Assembly: GCA_045578045.1 (NCBI GenBank) | Contig: JAZNJM010000007.1 | Location: 1 to 11,055 of the forward strand | DNA length: 11,055 nt | From: SIG653 sp045578045 | GTDB lineage: Bacteria; Bacillota; Clostridia; Oscillospirales; CAG-382 | Reading direction: 5' to 3' | Shown: piece after piece, positions 5,838 to 11,055 of the stretch | How positions within the stretch are numbered: position 1 is the first letter of the stretch | How the letters are laid out: each line of letters begins with the position of its first letter | Notes under the pieces: model-generated | Told to the model about the DNA's origin: nothing | Databases searched by the model: none | What the model saw: the letters and a program-made list of their open reading frames with translations, nothing else | Position numbers and translations under genes: made by a program

Positions 5838-6428
5838 ATGCCACAGAAAGCAAAATTTACTAAAGAAGAAATTATATCAGTTGCATTAAATATAGTTAGA
5901 AATGGCGGATTCAATTCACTTACAGCAAGAAATATTGGATTAGGGTTAAAAAGTTCAACACGTCCAATATTTACAGTATTTGATTCAATGGATGATGTAC
6001 AAAAAAACGTAAAAATTGCAGCTAGAAATTTATATGATAGTTACGTTAAAGAAGCATTAAAAAAAGAAGATAAAGATAAAATTTATTTTAAATGTGTTGG
6101 AGAGCAATATATAAAATTCTCAATAGTTGAACCTAAACTTTTTCAACTTCTTTTTATGAAAGAACATGAAGAAAAAGTGGAATTTACCAGTATTTTGCCT
6201 TTAATAGAAAACAATTATGAAGAAATTATATTATCTATAGAAGAACAATATAAACTCAACAGAGAAACATCGATAAAATTATATCATCATTTATGGGTAT
6301 ATACACATGGTATAGCTTCGCTTTGTGCAACTAAAATGTGTACATTTACTAGTCAAGAAATAAGTAATATGTTAACAGAAGTATTTAAGAGTATTTTGAA
6401 AAATTTTAAAGAAATGGGTGGAAAATAA
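5838..6428 (+). CDS. TetR/AcrR-family transcriptional repressor
   Basis: A 196-residue regulator. The N-terminal helix-turn-helix domain spans about residues 6-50 (FTKEEIISVALNIVRNGGFNSLTARNIGLGLKSSTRPIFTVFDS), with the usual small-residue turn and the aromatic end of the DNA-binding domain. The C-terminal 140 residues are all-helical and divergent, as expected of an inducer-binding domain. The frame is open from ATG 5814, but that codon lies inside the palindrome; AAGGAG at 5826-5831 points to ATG 5838. It is the first gene of an operon: its stop is one base from the ABC gene's start. It probably represses its own promoter through the palindrome and is released by a compound that the transporter handles. 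The inducer is unknown. Confidence 0.88.
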   Translation: MPQKAKFTKEEIISVALNIVRNGGFNSLTARNIGLGLKSSTRPIFTVFDSMDDVQKNVKIAARNLYDSYVKEALKKEDKDKIYFKCVGEQYIKFSIVEPKLFQLLFMKEHEEKVEFTSILPLIENNYEEIILSIEEQYKLNRETSIKLYHHLWVYTHGIASLCATKMCTFTSQEISNMLTEVFKSILKNFKEMGGK

Positions 6429-6429
6429 A

Positions 6430-7122
6430 ATGATAGAAATTATGAATATAAAAAAGTCATATGGCATTGGAGAAAATAAAACGCAAATACTAAAAGGAAT
6501 AAGCTTATCTATTGAAGAGAATGCCTTTACTGTAATTTTAGGAGCTTCTGGATCAGGCAAATCTACATTTTTAAATATAGTATCAGGATTAGAACGAGCT
6601 GATGAAGGAAATATTTTGTATAATAATATAGATATAACAAAATTAGATGATACTAAGCTTACAACATTTAGAAAAGAAAATATTGGATTTGTTTTTCAAC
6701 AATATTATCTTTTACCGAATATGAATGTAGATAAAAATGTTAAAATGGGCGCAGATTTAGTAAATAACAAGGATTACAAGTCTATTATTGAGGCGGTAGG
6801 GCTAAAAGAAAAAATTAATAAATATCCAAGTCAATTATCAGGAGGAGAACAACAAAGAGTATCTGTTGCAAGAGCTCTTGCTAAAAAACCTAAAGTATTA
6901 TTTTTAGATGAACCAACAGGGGCTTTAGATGAAGCAACTGGACGCCAACTTTTAGATTATATTTCAAAATTACATAATGAATATGGATTTACTATTGTAA
7001 TGGTTACACACAATCAAAATATTGCTGAAATGGCAGATACCGTTATAACAATGAATAGTGGTAATGTTTTAAATGTGTATGCTAATTCTTCAAAGAAAAC
7101 GGCATATGAGATAGGGTGGTGA
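6430..7122 (+). CDS. ABC transporter ATP-binding protein, MacB/LolD-like
   Basis: A 230-residue nucleotide-binding protein with every key motif: Walker A GASGSGKST (residues 38-46), Q-loop FVFQQY (Gln90), signature LSGGEQQR (136-143), Walker B VLFLDEP (156-162), D-loop GALD and switch His194 (VTHN). The length and motif spacing match the MacB/LolD/FtsE group, which powers FtsX-type permeases. These often export peptides or antimicrobials, or perform work across the membrane without classical transport. The frame can start at GTG 6418, but GGGTGG at 6416-6421 is 8 bases before ATG 6430 and the resulting MIEI start is typical. Its partner is the next gene, four bases downstream. Confidence 0.93.
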   Translation: MIEIMNIKKSYGIGENKTQILKGISLSIEENAFTVILGASGSGKSTFLNIVSGLERADEGNILYNNIDITKLDDTKLTTFRKENIGFVFQQYYLLPNMNVDKNVKMGADLVNNKDYKSIIEAVGLKEKINKYPSQLSGGEQQRVSVARALAKKPKVLFLDEPTGALDEATGRQLLDYISKLHNEYGFTIVMVTHNQNIAEMADTVITMNSGNVLNVYANSSKKTAYEIGW

Positions 7123-7126
7123 TAAT

Positions 7127-8272
7127 ATGATTGTGAGTTTGAAAGATGCAACTAAACTAGTTGCAATATCCATTATGATTGCATGTGGAGTATTGGTTTC
7201 TACACTTTTTTTGAATTATAATATAGATATTATAAAGATTAAAGATAATATTATGAGTGAACAGATGCAAATATTTTATGATGCACAGGTAAATACTGCG
7301 ATTGTTGTTAGTTCTGTTTCAGGTGGTTGCCTTTTGTTAACATCAGTTGTAATGCTTATATTCTATATCAAAAATTATATTGATACACATAGGAAAGAAT
7401 TAGGGATTTTGAAGGCAATTGGTTACTCTAATATAAAAATTGCTTTAGATTTCTGGGTATTTGGATTAAGTACGTTATTGGGGGCTTTAATTGGGTATTT
7501 AGGTGCGCATATTATGATACCGTTATTTTATAGTACACAAAATGAAGATAATATTATACCAGAAGTAATATTTAATTTTCATCCATTATTACTAGTTTGT
7601 CTTGTAATAATTCCAACTTTGTTTTTTTCATTAATAGCTATATTATATGCTAATCATAGTTTGAAAAGAACGGCATTAGATTTGTTAAATGACAATTTAT
7701 ATGTATTAAAAAAAGCAAAAAAATATAAAGAAAGAGATAATAATAATTCATATTTAAAAGAACTAAAAAAAATCACATTAAAAAAGAAAACATTAGGTTT
7801 CTTTATTATATTTGCGTCATTTTGTTTTTCATCAATGACACAGATGTCTTTTAGTATGAATGACTTAGCTAGTCCTTTAATGGGTGGGATGATATTAATC
7901 ATAGGATTATTACTAGCATGTACAACATTATTACTTGCAATAATAACAGTTATTAATGGGAATAAAAAAAATATTGCTATGATGAAAGTGTTTGGATATT
8001 CACAAAGAGATTGTTCTAAATCAATTATAGAAGTATATAGACCATTATCGTATATTGGATTTATAATAGGTACAGGTTATCAATACGGACTCTTAAGATT
8101 AATGGTAGACATTGTATTTAAAGATTTTGAGGGAGTTCCTGAATATAAATTTGATGTACCAGTGATGCTTTTTTCATTTGCTTGTTTTATAATATTTTAT
8201 GAATTGGTTATATATATATATTCTAGAAAAATAAAGAATATATCTATAAAAGAAATAATGATTGAGTCATAG
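7127..8272 (+). CDS. FtsX-like ABC transporter permease (compact form)
   Basis: A 381-residue membrane protein, about eight predicted membrane spans, with two FtsX-like halves. The motif RKELGILKAIGYSNIKI (about residues 89-105) recurs as KKNIAMMKVFGYSQRDC in the second half; these cytoplasmic coupling segments contact the ATPase. The large outer domain of MacB permeases and of BceB-type permeases is missing: only short loops are outside. It may represent a shortened two-domain FtsX permease or the core of one. GGGTGG at 7114-7119, 7 bases upstream, serves as ribosome binding site, the same unusual sequence used by the ABC gene. It ends the operon. Substrate unknown; defence against a toxic compound sensed by TetR is a reasonable guess. 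Confidence 0.85.
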   Translation: MIVSLKDATKLVAISIMIACGVLVSTLFLNYNIDIIKIKDNIMSEQMQIFYDAQVNTAIVVSSVSGGCLLLTSVVMLIFYIKNYIDTHRKELGILKAIGYSNIKIALDFWVFGLSTLLGALIGYLGAHIMIPLFYSTQNEDNIIPEVIFNFHPLLLVCLVIIPTLFFSLIAILYANHSLKRTALDLLNDNLYVLKKAKKYKERDNNNSYLKELKKITLKKKTLGFFIIFASFCFSSMTQMSFSMNDLASPLMGGMILIIGLLLACTTLLLAIITVINGNKKNIAMMKVFGYSQRDCSKSIIEVYRPLSYIGFIIGTGYQYGLLRLMVDIVFKDFEGVPEYKFDVPVMLFSFACFIIFYELVIYIYSRKIKNISIKEIMIES

Positions 8273-8329
8273 TAAAAAAATATAATTTCTTGATTTTTAT
8301 AAAAAAATCTGGTAATCTATATATAATTT

Positions 8330-8349
8330 GATTGATATTTGTATCAATC
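8330..8349 (+). other. Short perfect hairpin after the permease gene
   Basis: GATTGATA and TATCAATC form an 8-bp stem with a TTTG loop, without a following T run. An AT-only dyad, GATTTTT/AAAAATC, lies just before it (about 8292-8309). Either could weakly terminate the operon; the strong terminator is at 8397-8439. Confidence 0.5.
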
Positions 8350-8390
8350 GTTATGAAAGCCAAAAAAGTTGTAGATAACTACTTCGACGG

Positions 8391-8439
8391 CACCAGAAAA
8401 ACTAAGTGGATACCGATAGGTATCTGCTTAGTTTTTTTT
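8391..8439 (+). terminator. Second copy of the tRNA-Ala terminator; right 48-bp repeat
   Basis: 8391-8438 is identical to 5127-5174 (CACCA plus the 17-bp terminator stem and T run). Here there is no tRNA in front of it; instead it closes the island and would terminate the permease operon. Confidence 0.92.
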
Positions 8440-8466
8440 AAATTGTTTTAAAGTTCAAAATGTTAA

Positions 8467-8505
8467 AAAAGCTGTATCAAGGCGTGGTGCTTTGATACAG
8501 CTTTT
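8467..8505 (-). terminator. Intrinsic terminator of the minus-strand LytTR operon
   Basis: AAAAGCTGTATCAA (8467-8480) pairs with TTGATACAGCTTTT (8492-8505), 14 bp. On the minus strand the stem is followed by six T; on the plus strand four T close the stem, so it may work both ways. Confidence 0.85.
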
Positions 8506-8524
8506 GAAGTTGTTGTAATAAATG

Positions 8525-8678
8525 GGAATTATTGCATTTAAAGCGTGGAAAGAATTGCATTTAAGGCGTGGAAAGAATTGCATTTAAAGCGTGGAAAGAA
8601 TTGTATTTAAAGCGTGGAAAGAATTGTATTTAAAGCGTGGAAAGAATTGCATTTAAGGTGTTGGAAGAATTGTATTTA
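8525..8678 (-). repeat. 23-bp tandem repeat in the 3' region of the LytTR operon
   Basis: Six full units starting at 8541, 8564, 8587, 8610, 8633 and 8656 (AAGCGTGG + AAAGAATTGCATTTA, with small changes) and a partial one from 8525. The last unit and part of the one before encode the C-terminus and stop codon of the minus-strand membrane protein. The unit is not a multiple of three, so the array is otherwise untranslated. Confidence 0.95.
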
Positions 8679-9747
8679 TGGAATTTTCGCCTGTTTTTTC
8701 GTTATAAATACCGTCTTCGCTATAAAGCAATTTTCCATTTGAGTCAAAAATAGAGTCTGAGTTACTTTCGCTCCACGAGTCGTTTTTCTCTGTTGACAGA
8801 AGAAGTCTTTGATGGATGTAACCGTAGTTATCTGTTCCTTGTGAGATAATTTCCACTTTGTCGCCCGATTTTGCGGAAAATTCTTCCGAGATTTTATTGA
8901 ATTGCTTTGTTATCAATATTTCTTTTTCGATTTTGCCGTTTATTTTGAAAATGAGCTTTTCGTCTTTTATTCCGATTTTTGTTTCGTTTGCGTTTGAATC
9001 GTCCTTTACTTCTTGATTCTTGGACCAATAAACTCCAATTATATAGAATTTATTATTTTTAAATTCAAATTTTTCTTGCTCTAAATCTACCCCAAGCTCT
9101 GGCAGACAGTCAACGTATGGCAGCGAGTAAAAGTCAGCGTAAACCGTTGAGCTTGTTGTGATTCCGTTTGTGGTTATAGAGGCGTATATTTTATTTATAT
9201 AATTGAATAAAGGCAAATCCATTTTTCCAGTATACGTACCATTGTTGTTTTTTTCAAGAGTTATTGTGTTTTTTTCTATTGTAACAGAAATTAACGTATC
9301 ATTACCAGACATTTTAGGAACGCATTTGAAAAGAACCTCAACTGTATGGTTGACGTTGTCTACTTCTCCCAATTCACATTCAAACGTGAGAAAAGCAGAT
9401 TCTTGTTCATTGAGCTGGTCTTGCAATTCTGAAATTTCATATCTCAGGGAATCTATGGACCTATACGCTTGGTTTAACTTTTTCTTCATATCATCAATTT
9501 TTGTTGAATTGTTTGAAAGCATATAAATTGTTACTATGGAAACGACAATCGCCCCAATAGTGAGAATCACCTTTCCGAAACTTTCAGTTGAAGCCATAGA
9601 AACGTGAGCTGTACTTTCGTGGGTTTCAAGTCTTTTATTGATTTTTTTCTTATAAATTGATGAATATACTGCATAAATTATCAAAGCAATAATTATAAGG
9701 CAAACTATAAGCAAAGGTATAACAGATATAACAGATATAACAGACAT
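8653..9747 (-). CDS. Two-pass membrane protein with coiled coil and extracellular domain, function unknown
   Basis: A 364-residue protein I do not recognise. Residues 9-31 and 60-77 are membrane spans; the loop between starts with KKKINKR, so it is probably cytoplasmic and both ends of the protein are outside. Residues 80-118 form a heptad-like coiled coil (KIDDMKKKLNQAYRSIDSLRYEISELQDQLNEQE). The remaining 240 residues are strand-rich and resemble a stalk-borne sensor or binding domain. The frame is open from 9810, but AGGAGG (minus strand, 9754-9759) lies 6 bases before ATG 9745-9747 and overlaps the stop codon of the LytTR gene, giving translational coupling. The N-terminus is an in-frame 9-bp triplication (ISV repeated). 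It is cotranscribed with the LytTR gene, so it is perhaps its target or a modulator that senses an outside signal. Confidence 0.8.
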   Translation of the reverse strand: MSVISVISVIPLLIVCLIIIALIIYAVYSSIYKKKINKRLETHESTAHVSMASTESFGKVILTIGAIVVSIVTIYMLSNNSTKIDDMKKKLNQAYRSIDSLRYEISELQDQLNEQESAFLTFECELGEVDNVNHTVEVLFKCVPKMSGNDTLISVTIEKNTITLEKNNNGTYTGKMDLPLFNYINKIYASITTNGITTSSTVYADFYSLPYVDCLPELGVDLEQEKFEFKNNKFYIIGVYWSKNQEVKDDSNANETKIGIKDEKLIFKINGKIEKEILITKQFNKISEEFSAKSGDKVEIISQGTDNYGYIHQRLLLSTEKNDSWSESNSDSIFDSNGKLLYSEDGIYNEKTGENSINTILPTP

Positions 9748-9757
9748 AATAATCCTC

Positions 9758-10210
9758 CTAAATTCCAAAAAATTCTTTAAATGAATTGTAATAGCTTCTT
9801 GTAACGTCAACGAGAGAGCCGTTTGACATTGTTAGTATAAATTTCATCGACAAAGTCGGTTTGATTTTTTTAACGTGTGGTTTTGAAATAATTGCACAGT
9901 TGCTCACACGTATAAATTTTTCTTTGTCAAGTATGGTACAAAGCTGATAAAGTCTGTCATAAGCGAAATAGGTTTCCCTATCGGTGCTATGTATAATCAC
10001 GTCATGACCAAAACTTTCAATAAAAACAATATCCTCTGATTTAAGTTTTATCTTTTCGCCACGTTTGTTTTTGGCTGCTACAAATGAGGAATATTGCTCT
10101 TTTTCAATTAGTATCAATTCTGCTTCATCGTCAATTTCAAACCCTGCGGCTATAAGCTGTTTTTCAAGCTCTGCATATTTTTTGTCGCTGACGTTGAGTC
10201 GTATTTTCAC
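9758..10210 (-). CDS. LytTR-family DNA-binding response protein (stand-alone)
   Basis: A 150-residue protein. Residues 45-150 form a LytTR DNA-binding domain, recognisable from KIKLKSEDIVFIESFGHDVIIHSTDRETYFAYDRLYQL…FIRVSNCAIISKPHVKKI and the end DVTRSYYNSFKEFFG. The 40-residue N-terminus (KIRLNVSDKKYAELEKQL) is not a receiver domain, so there is no phosphorylation site. Such short LytTR proteins commonly sit beside a membrane protein (often DUF3021) that controls them; here the partner is unrelated in sequence as far as I can judge. The start is GTG 10208-10210, with minus-strand AAGGGGGA about 6 bases upstream. The stop codon TAG forms part of the next gene's ribosome binding site. Autoregulation through the upstream repeats is possible. 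Confidence 0.9.
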   Translation of the reverse strand: MKIRLNVSDKKYAELEKQLIAAGFEIDDEAELILIEKEQYSSFVAAKNKRGEKIKLKSEDIVFIESFGHDVIIHSTDRETYFAYDRLYQLCTILDKEKFIRVSNCAIISKPHVKKIKPTLSMKFILTMSNGSLVDVTRSYYNSFKEFFGI

Positions 10211-10248
10211 GTGCTTCCCCCTTAACGTTTATTTCAGCTGATGTTTAT

Positions 10249-10276
10249 ATTATACATATTTCATTTTCTTTTGCAA
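10249..10276 (-). promoter_or_regulatory. Promoter of the LytTR operon
   Basis: On the minus strand TTGCAA (10276-10271), a 16-bp spacer and TATAAT (10254-10249), about 40 bp before the GTG start. The -35 box is poor, which suits an activator-dependent promoter. Confidence 0.6.
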
Positions 10277-10289
10277 TATGTTCTGCACA

Positions 10290-10319
10290 GATTGCATTAT
10301 TATTATCACGGATTGCAAT
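10290..10319 (-). promoter_or_regulatory. Candidate LytTR binding site: two direct repeats 21 bp apart
   Basis: GATTGCATT (10290-10298) and GATTGCAAT (10311-10319) repeat with 21-bp spacing, immediately upstream of the -35 box. LytTR proteins usually bind two direct half-sites about two helical turns apart. The sequence itself does not closely match the textbook consensus. Confidence 0.35.
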
Positions 10320-10323
10320 TTAT

Positions 10324-10351
10324 TGCTTTTTTCTTAATTGAGAAAAAAGCA
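10324..10351. other. 11-bp perfect inverted repeat
   Basis: TGCTTTTTTCT (10324-10334) and AGAAAAAAGCA (10341-10351) with loop TAATTG. No T run follows on either strand. It lies between the LytTR promoter region and the repeat array. Confidence 0.6.
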
Positions 10352-10460
10352 TTGATTAGATAAAGAAAAAGCATTGATTTGAGAAAGCATTGATTAGATA
10401 AAGAAAAAGCATTGATTGAGGAAAAAGCGTTGATTCAAGAAAAAAGCGTTGATTTGAAAA
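10346..10460. repeat. Irregular AGCATTGATT repeat array
   Basis: AGC(A/G)TTGATT occurs six times, at 10348, 10370, 10386, 10408, 10426 and 10445. The first four make two copies of a 38-bp unit (22 + 16 bp); the rest decay to A-rich sequence. No ORF is supported here. Confidence 0.85.
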
Positions 10461-10497
10461 AAATATTAATTTAAGAAAAAATGCATTAAATAAATAG

Positions 10498-10542
10498 AAA
10501 AAAGCTGTTACGTATGTGTTTTTTGCACTTGTAATAGCCTCT
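10498..10542 (-). terminator. Possible intrinsic terminator on the minus strand
   Basis: On the minus strand GCTATTAC (10538-10531) pairs with GTAACAGC (10511-10504; one G-U) and is followed by six T. It would end a transcript coming from the right edge, for which no gene is visible in the window. Confidence 0.5.
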
Positions 10543-10707
10543 TGGGAACGTATATAAATAAAAGAAAACTGAATGATTTTTAAAAATAAAAGTGTTTGTA
10601 TTAGTTAGAAATTTTGCATTTGCATGGTGTGATTTAAAAAGGGAAAAGCCGTCTTGGCAACTTTAAAAGATGAAAACCCGTCTTGGCAAAGAAAATAGAT
10701 GCAGATT

Positions 10708-10761
10708 GGACAGTCATACCCCGAAGCTGTACTGGCGTACAGCGAGAGGGGATGAATGTTC
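10708..10761 (+). ncRNA. 54-nt structured hairpin, copy 1 (possible RNA element)
   Basis: GCTGTAC/GTACAGC closes a TGGC loop; below it are an internal loop GAA/GAGA, CCCC/GGGG, CAT/ATG and the base stem GGACA/TGTTC (one G-U). The length and the loop CC-GAA…GAGA-GG are shared with the copy at 11002. The strand is assigned from the direct orientation of both copies and is not certain. Confidence 0.55.
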
Positions 10762-10786
10762 AAAGTGCAAAACGTTAATAAAAAGG

Positions 10787-10811
10787 GAAAACGGCAGATT
10801 TTGCCGTTTTC
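10787..10811 (+). terminator. Intrinsic terminator-like hairpin
   Basis: GAAAACGGCA (10787-10796) pairs with TGCCGTTTTC (10802-10811), followed by TTTCC. On the minus strand the stem is followed by CCCTTTTTA, so it could act on either strand. It would end a plus-strand transcript that carries hairpin copy 1. Confidence 0.65.
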
Positions 10812-10861
10812 TTTCCTATGATGTGCTTTTTTAATGATTTGAGAAAAGTAAAATTGAAAAG

Positions 10862-10870
10862 TGGTATGAT
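10862..10870 (+). promoter_or_regulatory. Extended -10 promoter candidate
   Basis: TGGTATGAT (TG plus TATGAT); upstream TTGAGA (10839-10844) is 20 bp away, too far for a good -35. A transcript from here would pass through two small perfect hairpins (AAAAGTGC/GCACTTTT near 10925 and CAAAGTC/GACTTTG near 10950) and hairpin copy 2. Confidence 0.35.
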
Positions 10871-11001
10871 AAATAATAACGTTTTGCACAGTGTGTGCTA
10901 TTTTATTTGTCAACAAAAATGAAAAAAGTGCGAAGCACTTTTAACCAACAAAGTCTGAAAGACTTTGCCAAGGCTTTCGATAGGAAAAAATAGTGTAGAT
11001 T

Positions 11002-11055
11002 GGAAAAACTGAATCCGAAGCTGTACTTTCGTACAGCGAGAGGTGAAGTTTTTTC
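11002..11055 (+). ncRNA. 54-nt structured hairpin, copy 2 (possible RNA element, at window edge)
   Basis: The same GCTGTAC/GTACAGC stem (loop TTTC) and GAA/GAGA internal loop as at 10708. The base stem is here GGAAAAACT/AGTTTTTTC, nine pairs with the G-U at the same second position. The sequences before both copies are also alike (AATAG…AGATTGGA). The T-rich 3' strand might double as a terminator. It ends exactly at the window edge, so more may follow. Confidence 0.55.

Larger units (their letters stand above)
5292..8395 (+). mobile_element. Putative 3.1-kb insertion at a tRNA 3' end, no integrase seen
   Basis: On the left the block joins the copied tRNA 3' end (…CTCCACCA, 5291). On the right it ends CGGCACCA (8395) before the second terminator copy. 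Removing 5292-8395 reconstitutes a 64-nt sequence equal to 5111-5174 except for one T in the terminal run. The ends share CACCA (5287-5291 and 8391-8395), so the exact cut is uncertain by 5 bp. The right end TTCGACGGCACCA resembles a shortened tRNA T-arm-to-CCA end, as in attachment sites of tRNA-targeting elements. The contents are clearly more AT-rich and use AGA, ATA and TTA codons, unlike putP and its CGT and CTT. The cargo is a TetR-ABC-FtsX operon plus one unknown ORF. No integrase, transposase or terminal inverted repeats were found. Confidence 0.65.
10765..10889. repeat. 13-bp perfect inverted repeat 100 bp apart
   Basis: GTGCAAAACGTTA (10765-10777) and TAACGTTTTGCAC (10877-10889) are exact inverted copies. 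Between them lie the hairpin at 10787-10811 and an extended -10 element. They could be ends of a miniature element, but no target duplication is seen. Confidence 0.8.

Noticed and set aside
5292..8395. Insertion sequence or transposon with its own transposase
   Set aside because: No transposase or integrase motif in any frame, and no terminal inverted repeats could be seen at the ends.
8353..8451. 32-codon ORF (MKAKKVVDNYFDGTRK…) across the right island end
   Set aside because: It has no ribosome binding site and half of it is the terminator copy; probably chance, though its 5' half might be the start of a truncated gene.
10605..10916. 103-residue minus-strand ORF
   Set aside because: It runs through hairpin copy 1, the terminator-like stem and the inverted repeat, has odd composition and no ribosome binding site.

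Overview
The window looks like an AT-rich chromosomal segment of a spore-forming member of the Firmicutes, class Clostridia. The evidence is an intact sporulation sigma-K gene with a hydrophobic pro-sequence, strong AGGAGG ribosome binding sites, TTGACA-17-TATAAT promoters, CCA-encoding tRNA genes and a group II intron end. I cannot name the species.

Left part (1-4140, + strand). The 3' end of a group II intron (1-138, with the last codons of a probable intron protein) abuts the promoter of a serine-rich repeat lipoprotein (210-1448). This is followed by a PutP-type sodium/proline symporter (1718-3304) and sigK (3451-4140). Each of these three genes seems to be its own transcription unit, and the first two are followed by clear intrinsic terminators.

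Middle part (4141-5291). tRNA-Gly(CCC) and tRNA-Ala(CGC) are separated by about 590 bp of repeat DNA: a 20-bp tandem repeat, a 109-bp repeat that contains it, and a purine-rich 14-bp repeat. After tRNA-Ala come its terminator, a GC-rich foldable stretch and an exact 21-nt copy of the tRNA 3' end.

Island (about 5292-8395). This is a 3.1-kb, visibly more AT-rich block with different codon choice. It holds a small unknown ORF and an operon of a TetR-type repressor, an ABC ATPase and an FtsX-like permease; a 32-bp near-perfect palindrome overlies the tetR promoter. Removing 5292-8395 on paper joins the copied tRNA 3' end to a second copy of the tRNA-Ala terminator and recreates the 64-nt arrangement at 5111-5174. 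This is the strongest sign of a precise insertion at a tRNA 3' end, yet the block holds no recognisable integrase or transposase.

Right part (8440-11055). A minus-strand operon encodes a LytTR-domain DNA-binding protein and a two-pass membrane protein with a coiled coil and an extracellular domain. Its 3' end runs into a 23-bp tandem array and then a terminator. Upstream lie another irregular repeat array and a gene-poor stretch with two 54-nt copies of a hairpin whose outer stem shows compensatory base changes, possibly a structured RNA. The window is unusually rich in short tandem repeats, with six distinct arrays.
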